Of a DNA stretch of 16,861 bases, positions 8,162-16,226 are shown in pieces. The first letter of the stretch is position 1; each line of letters begins with the position of its first letter. The notes beneath the pieces were generated by a model, which had not been told where the DNA came from, did no database searches, and worked only from the letters and a program-made list of their open reading frames with translations. The DNA is taken from positions 1-16,861 of the forward strand of contig JAQVYP010000021.1 of NCBI GenBank assembly GCA_029004655.1. The letters run 5' to 3'. This stretch comes from Oscillospiraceae bacterium (lineage in GTDB: Bacteria; Bacillota; Clostridia; Oscillospirales; Acutalibacteraceae). Position numbers and translations under genes: made by a program.

Positions 8162-8262
8162 AAGTGAATATTATAATTTCCGGTTGGAGCAGCTTACTGC
8201 GTTCAAGACTTTAGCTTTAATGGTGGGGAGCTTCGTATGAAGTTCCCTGCCCTTTTTGTATT
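8162..8262 (+). ncRNA. Candidate structured leader (attenuator/riboswitch) or small RNA
   Basis: The non-coding stretch between the predicted start near 8162 and the terminator contains a small hairpin, GCAG-CTTA-CTGC (8189-8200), which can be extended or rearranged by pairing GAGC (8187-8190) with GTTC (8201-8204). The stretch 8205-8221 carries a repeated CTTTA. A strong terminator hairpin follows. This promoter, structure, terminator, gene order is typical of cis-acting attenuators; a free small RNA of about 95-100 nt is the alternative. I could not match it with confidence to a named RNA family. The approximate 5' end depends on the promoter call. Confidence 0.45.
8222..8257 (+). terminator. 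Intrinsic terminator upstream of ntpF
   Basis: GGTGGGGAGCTTC (8222-8234) and GAAGTTCCCTGCC (8239-8251) form a 13-bp stem with three G-T wobbles and no mismatches, closed by a GTAT loop. It is followed by C and T5 (8253-8257). It may end transcripts from the glycosyltransferase cassette, but it also lies downstream of the ATPase promoter, so it must be read through for ntp expression from that promoter. Confidence 0.85.
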
Positions 8263-8325
8263 TTACAACTAATATTAATATTTTTTAAATTTTGACCGAT
8301 ATATATTTAATAGGAGGATTATAAT

Positions 8326-8640
8326 ATGGTTTCAGAAACATTGAGCAAAGTAATCTTAGCCGAGAATCAAGCGGCCGAAAAAGTGGATTTAGCTAATGAA
8401 AAATCAGAGCAAATCATTTCCGAGGCAAAAGGAAAAGTAAAAGAAATTATTGCCAAGTCAAAACTTGACAGCAAAACTGAAGCTGAAGTCCTTATGCAAA
8501 AAAACGAAGTTCAAATAAATGAGATTTTTGATAATTACAACAAGAAATCTTTTGAAGAAGCTTCTCAAATAAGAACCAAAGCGCAAGCAAAAAAAGCTAA
8601 AGCAATTGATATGATTATAGAAAAGATAATATCAAAATAA
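8326..8640 (+). CDS. ntpF: V-type ATPase subunit G/H (peripheral stalk), NtpF
   Basis: A 104-residue, highly charged protein rich in Ala, Glu and Lys, predicted to be almost entirely a coiled coil. Subunits of this kind pair with subunit E to form the peripheral stalk that holds the catalytic head still against the rotor. The sequence has little specific signature, so the call rests on size, coiled-coil character and its place directly before ntpI as first gene of the operon, exactly as in the E. hirae ntp operon. AGGAGG (8312-8317), 8 bases before the ATG, is a strong ribosome site. The NDYGI-type membrane subunit and catalytic genes follow in one transcription unit. Confidence 0.85.
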   Translation: MVSETLSKVILAENQAAEKVDLANEKSEQIISEAKGKVKEIIAKSKLDSKTEAEVLMQKNEVQINEIFDNYNKKSFEEASQIRTKAQAKKAKAIDMIIEKIISK

Positions 8641-8676
8641 TAGTGTTTTTTCTATAAGACAAGGAGGTATCTGAAT

Positions 8677-10659
8677 ATGGCTAAGCTAACAATGAAGTGG
8701 ATTGAGATTGTTGCATTGCTTAAGGATCGCAAGAAAATTGTCGAGCGATTACAGCGGTGTGAAATTGTAGAATTTTCTGATTTTCAGGACGAAGCACTTG
8801 CTAAAATGAATACCACTTCACACGTTGCTCATTTAGAGAAAAACATAAATACAGCAGTTGAGGCTAAAGAAATTCTTAATGAATATGCTCCGACAAAAAA
8901 GTCAATGCTCTCGACTTTAAACGGCAGACGAGAGATGGAAACAAGTGAATTTGGAAAATATGTTGAGCAAAGAGAAACTTATCTTAAAATTTGCTATGAT
9001 TTAATTAATTTGAAAAAAGTAATTACTGAAAATCGAGCAGCAATAATAAGAACACAAACACTAATGGATGCGTTAAAAATCTGGCTTGACTTAGATATTC
9101 CGATGCAATTTAAAGGAACAAAGTATACACGGTGTTTTGTTGGTGTTGTTCCGAAGAAAAGAACAAGTGAAGATATTCTATTAGAAATTGCAAAAATAAA
9201 TCCAAAATTAGAAATGATTCACGTCGAAGTAGTTTCAGCGTATAAAGAGCAATCATGTGTTACTATTATTTGTCACAACGAGGTTGCTGATGAAACAAGC
9301 GAAGTTTTGCGTCAGATAGGTTTTGTCTTTTCTTCCGATCCGACAAAACATGTGCCTATAATAAGAATGCAGCGTTATGAAAATGAACTTATTAAATATA
9401 ATAGTGAGATTGATGAAAGCATAAATAAAATTAAGTCATATGCAGATAGAATTGATGAAATTGAATTTTTAGCTGATTACTCTATACTACGAAAAGAGAA
9501 ATATATTGCACTGAATAAAATAGGGCTCACAAAAAACACTTTTATTATTTCCGGATTTATTCCCGAAAAATACGCAAAAAAATGCATATATGAGCTTGAA
9601 ACTCAATTTACTGCAGCAATAAATTTGACTTCGCCGAGTGAAAATGAAGATGTTCCAGTCCTTCTGGAAAACGGAGAATTTTCAGCTCCTGTCGAGTCCG
9701 TTGCAGAAATGTATTCATTACCCGGAAAAAAAGATATTGATCCATGTGCAATTATGGCGTTTTTCTATTATATGTTTTTCGGAATAATGTTATCTGATGC
9801 GGGATACGGGGTTTTAATGGTTATAGGAACAGCCATTGCACTTAAAAAATTCAACATTGAAGGCTCTATGAAAAAAACTCTTAAAATGTTTCTCTATTGT
9901 GGCATTTCGACTGTGTTTTGGGGTGCATTGTTTGGCAGTTGGTTCGGGGATATTGTTCCTATTATTTACGAACAATTTTTGCATATTGATGCTCCTAATA
10001 TGGCATTATGGTTTGAACCAATTAAAGATCCTATTAAATTTTTACTTGCAGCCTTCGCATTTGGTATAGTACATTTGTTTGTTGGATTGGGTGTAAGTTT
10101 TAAAATGGCTTGGGACAAGGGTCAAAAATTAGATGCCATTTTAGATGTAATTCCTATATATATATTTGTTTTGGGTGTTGCTCCTTTATGCGCCGCTGTT
10201 CTGGTAAGTGTTCCAACTGCAGCCACGACAATAGGAAAATACATGGCAATTGCAGGCGTGGCTTTAATCATCCTTACTGCCGGGAGAAAATCAAAAAATG
10301 TATTTGCCAAATTAGGCTTAGGGCTTTATGGGTTGTATAATGTAGCTTCAGGTTATTTAAGCGATATTCTTTCCTATTCGCGTTTATTGGCTCTTGGCTT
10401 GGCCACAGGAAGTATAGCCGGTGTTGTAAATCTTATGGGATCAATGCCAAGCAACCTTGTTTTTAAAGGAATATTGCTTACCATTGTATTTATTGTCGGA
10501 CATCCCTTGAATATGGCAATTAATTTGCTGGGTGCCTATGTTCACACAAACAGGCTGCAATTCGTTGAATTCTTTTCTAAGTTTTATGAGGGCGGAGGCA
10601 GAGCCTTTCACCCTTTAAAAGTCAATACAAAATATATCAAATTTAAGGAGAATAATTAG
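8677..10659 (+). CDS. ntpI: V-type ATPase subunit a/I (ion-channel stator), NtpI
   Basis: The 660-residue membrane stator subunit provides the half-channels for the transported ion and faces the c-ring. Residues 1 to about 350 are a cytosolic arm with long helical segments. From about residue 357 there are seven or eight hydrophobic helices, beginning with the FFYYMFFGIMLSDAGYG stretch. The essential arginines line up with those of E. hirae NtpI (Arg573 and Arg629): here Arg569 in DILSYSRLLALG and Arg626 in HTNRLQFVEFF. The C-terminal EGGGRAFHP region is conserved in the family. AAGGAGGT (8661-8668) lies 8 bases before the ATG. The gene ends one base before ntpK. Confidence 0.96.
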   Translation: MAKLTMKWIEIVALLKDRKKIVERLQRCEIVEFSDFQDEALAKMNTTSHVAHLEKNINTAVEAKEILNEYAPTKKSMLSTLNGRREMETSEFGKYVEQRETYLKICYDLINLKKVITENRAAIIRTQTLMDALKIWLDLDIPMQFKGTKYTRCFVGVVPKKRTSEDILLEIAKINPKLEMIHVEVVSAYKEQSCVTIICHNEVADETSEVLRQIGFVFSSDPTKHVPIIRMQRYENELIKYNSEIDESINKIKSYADRIDEIEFLADYSILRKEKYIALNKIGLTKNTFIISGFIPEKYAKKCIYELETQFTAAINLTSPSENEDVPVLLENGEFSAPVESVAEMYSLPGKKDIDPCAIMAFFYYMFFGIMLSDAGYGVLMVIGTAIALKKFNIEGSMKKTLKMFLYCGISTVFWGALFGSWFGDIVPIIYEQFLHIDAPNMALWFEPIKDPIKFLLAAFAFGIVHLFVGLGVSFKMAWDKGQKLDAILDVIPIYIFVLGVAPLCAAVLVSVPTAATTIGKYMAIAGVALIILTAGRKSKNVFAKLGLGLYGLYNVASGYLSDILSYSRLLALGLATGSIAGVVNLMGSMPSNLVFKGILLTIVFIVGHPLNMAINLLGAYVHTNRLQFVEFFSKFYEGGGRAFHPLKVNTKYIKFKENN

Positions 10660-10660
10660 T

Positions 10661-11134
10661 ATGAATGATTATGGAATTGTGTTAGCAATATTTGGTGCTA
10701 TTGCAGCTGCGTTGTTTGCAGGAATTGGTTCTGCACGTGGTGTTGGTATGGTTGGTGAGGCCGCTGCGGGAGTTGTTACTGAAGATCCCTCAAAGTTTAG
10801 TAAAGTCCTTATATTGCAGCTTCTCCCCGGTACTCAAGGCCTATATGGATTGCTCGCCGCTGTTCTGTTACTTAGCCAAATAGGACTTTTAAAAGGCGAG
10901 CTGATTCCTCTTACAATGGCTCAAGGATTTCAATATTTTATCGCTTGCTTACCAATAGCTGTTGTTGGCTATTTTTCAGCTATTGCCCAAGCCAGAACTG
11001 CTGTTGCCGGTGTTGGAATTGTTGCAAAAAGACCTGATCAAAGCGGCAAAGCAATTTCAATGGCTGCAATGGTAGAAACTTATGCTATTTTAGCTTTGCT
11101 TATATCAATTCTTGCAATAAACGGCTTGAAATAG
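10661..11134 (+). CDS. ntpK: V-type ATPase subunit c/K (rotor ring), predicted Na+-binding, NtpK
   Basis: The 157-residue rotor proteolipid has two duplicated helical hairpins (four membrane helices), the size of E. hirae NtpK rather than the short 8-kDa type. The carboxylate is kept only in the second hairpin, Glu139 in METYAIL. The other residues that coordinate Na+ in E. hirae (Leu61, Thr64, Gln65, Gln110, Glu139) correspond to Leu55, Thr58, Gln59 in LLPGTQGLYG, Gln110 in SAIAQAR, and Glu139. The whole ligand set is present, so Na+ coupling is predicted by homology. AAGGAG (10645-10650) precedes the ATG by 10 bases. Confidence 0.96.
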   Translation: MNDYGIVLAIFGAIAAALFAGIGSARGVGMVGEAAAGVVTEDPSKFSKVLILQLLPGTQGLYGLLAAVLLLSQIGLLKGELIPLTMAQGFQYFIACLPIAVVGYFSAIAQARTAVAGVGIVAKRPDQSGKAISMAAMVETYAILALLISILAINGLK

Positions 11135-11145
11135 GGTGATTTTAA

Positions 11146-11751
11146 ATGACCGGTATCGAAAAGATTGTAATGAAAATTGAAGATGACTGCAAAGCCACTT
11201 GCGATGAAATAATTACACAAGCGCAGAATGAAGCTAAAGTAATTTTGGATAATGCTCAAATTGCTGCTGAAAAAGCCAAGAAAGAAACTATTGAAGCTGC
11301 AATAATCAAATGTAAAACTGATATTGAGCTTTCAGAATCCAAAGCTGAGCATGAAAATAAAAAAGCAATACTTGCAGCTAAGATTAGAATCATAAATGAA
11401 ATAATAGATGAATCTATGCAGAAATTAAAGAATTTACCGGATGTAGAGTATTTTAATGTAATTACTATGCTTATAAACCGTTATGCTCAAAATGGCCGCG
11501 GAGTATTGCATTTTTCAAAGAAATATTTAGATCGTCTGCCTCGAGACTTTGAAACCAGTCTAAACAAAATATTCACAGGCAGCGAAAAATCTTTTGTGAT
11601 TAGCAATGAATCCCTCCCTATTGATGGAGGAGTTGTTATCGTCTATGACGACATCGAGCAGAATTGCACTTTTGATTCGTTATTAAATGCTTCTCTGGAT
11701 GAAATTAAAGACGAATTATATCAAGAGATATTTATGAGGGACGGCATATGA
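11146..11751 (+). CDS. ntpE: V-type ATPase subunit E (peripheral stalk), NtpE
   Basis: The 201-residue stalk subunit pairs with the G/H subunit and binds the top of the A3B3 head. Residues 1 to about 105 are a charged, Ala-rich coiled coil. The C-terminal half is a globular domain with the conserved family pattern GGVVIVYDDIEQNCTFDSLL (161-180). The length is normal. GGGTGAT lies just before the ATG, and the 3' end overlaps ntpC by four bases (ATGA), so the two are probably translationally coupled. Confidence 0.93.
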   Translation: MTGIEKIVMKIEDDCKATCDEIITQAQNEAKVILDNAQIAAEKAKKETIEAAIIKCKTDIELSESKAEHENKKAILAAKIRIINEIIDESMQKLKNLPDVEYFNVITMLINRYAQNGRGVLHFSKKYLDRLPRDFETSLNKIFTGSEKSFVISNESLPIDGGVVIVYDDIEQNCTFDSLLNASLDEIKDELYQEIFMRDGI

Positions 11752-12737
11752 AAGAAGCTGATTATGCATATGCAGTCGCCAGAATCAGAGCGAACGAGTC
11801 AAGCCTTTTAACTACCGCAGATATTGAGCAACTTATATCAGCCGATAATTATCAATCCGCACTACGTGTTTTAGAGGAAAAAGGCTGGATCAATGCTGAA
11901 AACCATGATGATATTAACACTGCGTTAAAAACCCAGATGAATGATACTTGGCAGCTTTTGCGCGAGATTTCTCCTAACATCAGCGAATTGGATTTTCTGG
12001 TTGTTAAGAATGATTTTCATAATATAAAAGCTGCACTAAAAGAGTTTGTTTCTGTGCAGACCTTGCGCTCTGAAAAAAATAATACAGACAATTTTGTCGT
12101 ACCTTCATCAATTGATTCGGAGCAAATCAAAAATGCTATATTCAACAAAAAATTTAACGAGCTACCAAGCTTTGCAGAAGTTGCTGCTGAAAAAACTTAT
12201 AATGTCTTGATACGTTCAGCCGATGGCCAACTTGCCGATATTATGCTTGATTCTATGGCTCTTAATGCCACAATTGAGAAAGCTGATAATACAAAAAATC
12301 AGTTTATCAAAGAAACAGCAGAGCTTATATGTGTAACCGCGAATATAAAAATTGCATTTCGTGCTGCAAGAGCAGGCAAAGATGAGCAATTTCTTGAAAC
12401 AGCTTTATGTCAAACTAAAACGCTTGATAAAGCTTCTTTAATTGATGCCACAATTAGAGGACAAGAGGAACTTATTAATTATATTTTAACTACTCAATAC
12501 TTTGAAGTTGCTGATTATATGAAAGCATCTACCACATCTTTAGAAAAATGGTGTGATGATATTCTTATGTTGCATATTAAAAATGCAAAATATATATGTT
12601 TAGGTATTGAACCAATTATAGCCTTTTATATTGCAAAAGATGCAGAAATTAAAAATGTCAGAATAATTTTGTCCTGCAAGCACAACAACCTTCCGTCGGA
12701 AGCAATCAAAGAAAGGATGCGAAAGCTTTATGTATAG
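11748..12737 (+). CDS. ntpC: V-type ATPase subunit C/d (rotor coupling), NtpC
   Basis: The 329-residue subunit is the funnel-shaped adaptor that links the central shaft (D/F) to the c-ring. The N-terminus ADYAYAVARIRANESSLLT (4-22) is characteristic, and the protein is largely helical with no membrane segment. It is somewhat shorter than E. hirae NtpC but within the range of the family. The start overlaps the ntpE stop (ATGA), with GAGGG (11736-11740) 7 bases upstream; the end overlaps ntpG by eight bases. Sequence conservation in this family is low, so operon position strengthens the call. Confidence 0.92.
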   Translation: MKEADYAYAVARIRANESSLLTTADIEQLISADNYQSALRVLEEKGWINAENHDDINTALKTQMNDTWQLLREISPNISELDFLVVKNDFHNIKAALKEFVSVQTLRSEKNNTDNFVVPSSIDSEQIKNAIFNKKFNELPSFAEVAAEKTYNVLIRSADGQLADIMLDSMALNATIEKADNTKNQFIKETAELICVTANIKIAFRAARAGKDEQFLETALCQTKTLDKASLIDATIRGQEELINYILTTQYFEVADYMKASTTSLEKWCDDILMLHIKNAKYICLGIEPIIAFYIAKDAEIKNVRIILSCKHNNLPSEAIKERMRKLYV

Positions 12738-13041
12738 AGTAGCCGTAATGGGCGATAGAGACAGTATCTATGGATTTGCTGCTTTGGGTCTGGAAATATA
12801 TCCGACAGAAGATGCCGCTGTTGCAATTGGACAACTTCGAAAAATGGCAAAAAAAGATTATGCCGTAATCTATTTCACAGAAGCTCTTGCCGCTAAAATA
12901 TCGGAAGAAATCGATAAATACAGAGATAGAACTACTCCTGCAATAATACTCATTCCGGGTATAACCGGAAACACGGGTATAGGATTAGCAAATGTAAAAA
13001 GAACAGTTGAAAAAGCTGTTGGCTCGGATATATTAAATTAG
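12730..13041 (+). CDS. ntpG: V-type ATPase subunit F (central shaft), NtpG
   Basis: The 103-residue central-stalk subunit binds subunit D in the rotor shaft. It has the family's N-terminal pattern VAVMGDRDSIYGFAALGLE (4-22), an alternating alpha/beta layout, and the IILIPGITGN stretch (72-81) followed by a basic helix. Note the naming clash: subunit F is called NtpG in E. hirae, whereas NtpF there is the stalk G subunit. The gene overlaps the ntpC end by eight bases, with AAAGG upstream inside ntpC. Confidence 0.93.
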   Translation: MYRVAVMGDRDSIYGFAALGLEIYPTEDAAVAIGQLRKMAKKDYAVIYFTEALAAKISEEIDKYRDRTTPAIILIPGITGNTGIGLANVKRTVEKAVGSDILN

Positions 13042-13057
13042 AAGTGAGGTGTACCAA

Positions 13058-14824
13058 ATGAGCAGTGGTACGATTTTAAAGGTTTCCGGACCTTTAGTAG
13101 TTGCAGAGGGCATGCGTGACGCAAACATGTTCGACGTTGTACGTGTCAGTAAGCAAAGACTTATAGGTGAAATTATCGAAATGCATGGTGACAGAGCCTC
13201 CATTCAAGTATACGAAGAGACCTCCGGACTTGGACCTGGTGAGCCTGTTGAATCAACCGAAGAACCGATGAGCGTTGAACTCGGGCCTGGGCTTATTGGT
13301 AGCATTTTTGATGGTATTCAAAGACCGCTTGATGATATTATGAAAATCGCCGGCAACAACCTAACCAGAGGAATTGAGATTCCATCTCTTAAAAGAGAGC
13401 TTAAGTGGGGCTTTGAACCAACTGTTACTGTTGGTTCTGAGGTAATAGGCGGAGATATTATAGGTACTGTTCAAGAAACGGATATAGTAATGCACAAAAT
13501 AATGGTGCCTGCTTTTGTTCATGGCAAAATAAAGAACATTGAAAAGGGCGAGTTTTTTGTTACTGATACTGTAGCAATTGTTGATACAGATAAAGGCGAT
13601 GTTCCCATTAAGCTTATGCAAAAATGGCCGGTTAGAAAAGGCAGACCCTTTGCAAAAAAACTTTCTCCAAATAAACCGCTAATTACAGGCCAAAGAGTTA
13701 TTGACTGCCTATTCCCTATTGCAAAAGGCGGTGTAGCAGCTATTCCGGGACCTTTCGGAAGTGGCAAAACTGTTACACAGCATCAACTAGCTAAGTGGGC
13801 TGAAGCAGATATAGTTGTATATATTGGTTGCGGTGAACGTGGTAACGAGATGACCGATGTTCTAAACGAATTTCCGGAACTGATAGATCCACACACAGGC
13901 AAATCATTGATGGAGAGAACTGTGCTTATTGCAAACACTTCAGATATGCCTGTTGCAGCTCGTGAAGCATCTATCTATACCGGTATTACTATAGCTGAAT
14001 ATTTTAGAGACATGGGTTATTCTGTTGCGCTTATGGCAGATTCAACATCACGTTGGGCAGAAGCTTTGCGTGAAATGTCTGGTCGTCTTGAAGAAATGCC
14101 CGGTGAAGAAGGTTATCCAGCATATCTTGGTAGCCGCCTTGCAGGGTTTTATGAGAGAGCCGGACGAGTTGTTTCTCTTGGTTCCGATAATCGGGAAGGC
14201 ACCTTGTCTGTTATTGGAGCTGTATCCCCTCCCGGCGGTGATATTTCCGAGCCTGTTTCTCAAGCAACGCTTAGAATTGTAAAGGTGTTTTGGGGGCTTG
14301 ATGCAAAGCTTGCCTACAAGCGCCATTTCCCCGCTATTAACTGGCTTACAAGCTATTCGTTATACGTTGATACCTTAAGCAAATGGTACGAGGAAAATGT
14401 TTCACCTGAATGGATGCAGCTCAGAGCCAAAATCATGAGCATCTTACATGATGAATCAGAGCTAGACGAAATAGTGAAACTTGTCGGTATTGATGCATTA
14501 TCAGCAGAGGACAGACTGAAAATGGAAACTGCTCGTTCAATTCGCGAGGATTTCCTTCATCAACTTGCTTTCCATGAGGTAGACACTTACACAAGTCTTA
14601 ATAAGCAACTTATAATGATGAAACTTATTCTCAGCTTTTATGATTTTGCTTTAGAAGCTCTAAATAAAGGTGGCAGCATTGAAGCTATTTCGACTCTTGC
14701 CATAAGAGAGCAAATCGGTAGATTTAAGTACATTAAAGAAGAGAATGTCTCAGCTGAATTTGATACTATTATGATAAAATTACAGACTCAAATGCAAGAT
14801 TCTTTTGTAAAGGAGGAAATATAA
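13058..14824 (+). CDS. ntpA: V-type ATPase catalytic subunit A, NtpA
   Basis: The catalytic subunit, 588 residues from the ATG at 13058, hydrolyses or makes ATP in the A3B3 head. The P-loop GPFGSGKT spans 231-238 (Lys237, Thr238) and the catalytic GER has Glu260 and Arg261, one residue off the E. hirae positions. The long non-homologous insert typical of A subunits (about residues 110-190) is present. A GTG nine bases upstream (13049) is in frame but falls inside the ribosome site GTGAGGTG, so the ATG is preferred. A very strong AAAGGAGG near the 3' end (14809-14816) serves ntpB, whose start overlaps the stop by one base. Confidence 0.97.
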   Translation: MSSGTILKVSGPLVVAEGMRDANMFDVVRVSKQRLIGEIIEMHGDRASIQVYEETSGLGPGEPVESTEEPMSVELGPGLIGSIFDGIQRPLDDIMKIAGNNLTRGIEIPSLKRELKWGFEPTVTVGSEVIGGDIIGTVQETDIVMHKIMVPAFVHGKIKNIEKGEFFVTDTVAIVDTDKGDVPIKLMQKWPVRKGRPFAKKLSPNKPLITGQRVIDCLFPIAKGGVAAIPGPFGSGKTVTQHQLAKWAEADIVVYIGCGERGNEMTDVLNEFPELIDPHTGKSLMERTVLIANTSDMPVAAREASIYTGITIAEYFRDMGYSVALMADSTSRWAEALREMSGRLEEMPGEEGYPAYLGSRLAGFYERAGRVVSLGSDNREGTLSVIGAVSPPGGDISEPVSQATLRIVKVFWGLDAKLAYKRHFPAINWLTSYSLYVDTLSKWYEENVSPEWMQLRAKIMSILHDESELDEIVKLVGIDALSAEDRLKMETARSIREDFLHQLAFHEVDTYTSLNKQLIMMKLILSFYDFALEALNKGGSIEAISTLAIREQIGRFKYIKEENVSAEFDTIMIKLQTQMQDSFVKEEI

Positions 14825-16197
14825 TGCCTATAGAATACAGAACCATTCAAGAAGTAGCAGGACCATTAATGCTCGTGCGAGATGTACGTGACGTTGCATA
14901 TAACGAGCTTGGAGAAATTGAGCTTGAAAGCGGCGAAAAACGTCGTTGTAAGGTACTGGAAATAAACGGTACTAATGCTTTGGTTCAGCTTTTTGAAAGT
15001 TCAACGGGTATTAATCTCTCAAACAGTAAGATTCGGTTTTTGGGTCGTCAGATGGAGCTTAATGTTTCAACAGACATGTTGGGACGTATTTTTGACGGAC
15101 TTGGCAGACCTATTGATAACGGTCCGGAAATTATTCCGGAAAAGCGTATGGATGTAAACGGCTTGCCTATCAATCCGGTAGCGAGAAATTATCCTCAAGA
15201 ATTTATTCAAACAGGTATATCTGCTATTGACGGTCTAAACACTCTTGTTCGTGGACAAAAGCTTCCGATTTTCTCAGCAAGTGGCTTGCCACACGCCCAA
15301 TTGGCGGCTCAAATAGCAAGGCAAGCTAAAGTACGTGGTACAAACGAACAGTTCGCCGTTGTTTTTGCTGCGATGGGTATAACCTTTGAAGAATCAAACT
15401 TCTTCATTGACAGCTTTCGTGAAACCGGTGCTATTGATAGAACCGTGTTGTTTGTTAATCTTGCAAATGATCCGGCAATTGAGCGTATCGCAACTCCGAA
15501 AATGGCACTTACTGCAGCAGAATATTTAGCTTTTGAAAAAGGTATGCATGTACTTGTTATTTTAACTGATATAACGAATTATGCAGATGCTCTGCGTGAA
15601 GTTTCAGCTGCGCGTAAAGAAGTGCCTGGCAGACGTGGATACCCGGGTTATATGTACACCGATCTTGCAACTATTTATGAAAGAGCAGGAAGACAAAAAG
15701 GCAAAGACGGCAGTATCACTATGATTCCTATTCTTTCTATGCCTGAAGATGATAAAACTCATCCAATTCCTGACCTTACAGGATATATTACTGAGGGACA
15801 GATTATTCTTAGTCGTGACCTATATCGTAAAGGCATTACTCCCCCAATTGATGTTTTGCCATCGCTATCAAGGCTTAAGGATAAAGGTATCGGCGAAGGA
15901 AAAACAAGAGCCGACCATTCGAACACGATGAATCAACTTTTCTCTGCTTATGCTCGAGGGAAAGATTGCAAAGAGTTGATGGTAATTCTCGGTGAGTCAG
16001 CTTTAACAGATATTGATAAACTCTATGCTAAATTTGCTGATGAATTTGAAAAGCTATATGTTTCTCAAGGCTATGATACAAATAGAAATATTGAGGAAAC
16101 CTTAGATCTTGGTTGGAAACTTTTAAAAATACTTCCCCGCACCGAACTTAAACGTATAAGCGATGAATTACTCGAGAAATATTATGATAAAGATTAA
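14824..16197 (+). CDS. ntpB: V-type ATPase regulatory subunit B, NtpB
   Basis: The 457-residue non-catalytic subunit alternates with A in the head. As expected it lacks a working P-loop: the equivalent stretch reads SASGLPHAQL (151-160). It keeps the arginine finger that completes the catalytic site of A, Arg350 in LPSLSR, at the same position as in E. hirae NtpB. The start is at the TAATG overlap with ntpA. The gene is followed by a 29-bp gap and then ntpD, with no terminator. Confidence 0.97.
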   Translation: MPIEYRTIQEVAGPLMLVRDVRDVAYNELGEIELESGEKRRCKVLEINGTNALVQLFESSTGINLSNSKIRFLGRQMELNVSTDMLGRIFDGLGRPIDNGPEIIPEKRMDVNGLPINPVARNYPQEFIQTGISAIDGLNTLVRGQKLPIFSASGLPHAQLAAQIARQAKVRGTNEQFAVVFAAMGITFEESNFFIDSFRETGAIDRTVLFVNLANDPAIERIATPKMALTAAEYLAFEKGMHVLVILTDITNYADALREVSAARKEVPGRRGYPGYMYTDLATIYERAGRQKGKDGSITMIPILSMPEDDKTHPIPDLTGYITEGQIILSRDLYRKGITPPIDVLPSLSRLKDKGIGEGKTRADHSNTMNQLFSAYARGKDCKELMVILGESALTDIDKLYAKFADEFEKLYVSQGYDTNRNIEETLDLGWKLLKILPRTELKRISDELLEKYYDKD

Positions 16198-16226
16198 TTA
16201 TTTCATGCCGAAAGCGAGGTGATATT

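Noticed and set aside
10110..10340. Open frames on both strands inside ntpI
   Set aside because: They overlap the conserved membrane domain of ntpI; the products are Cys-rich or featureless and have no ribosome site.
13049..13057. Upstream GTG as the start of ntpA
   Set aside because: The GTG is part of the Shine-Dalgarno sequence GTGAGGTG; the ATG at 13058 has proper spacing and matches the family N-terminus.
13361..13767. Two minus-strand open frames inside ntpA
   Set aside because: They are antisense to the conserved insert and P-loop region of the catalytic subunit and do not resemble any protein.
14025..14326. Open frames on both strands in the 3' part of ntpA
   Set aside because: They are frame shadows of a highly conserved gene, with no start signals.
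15274..15303. Apparent loss of the P-loop in ntpB
   Set aside because: Subunit B of V-type ATPases normally lacks a catalytic P-loop; this is not a defect.
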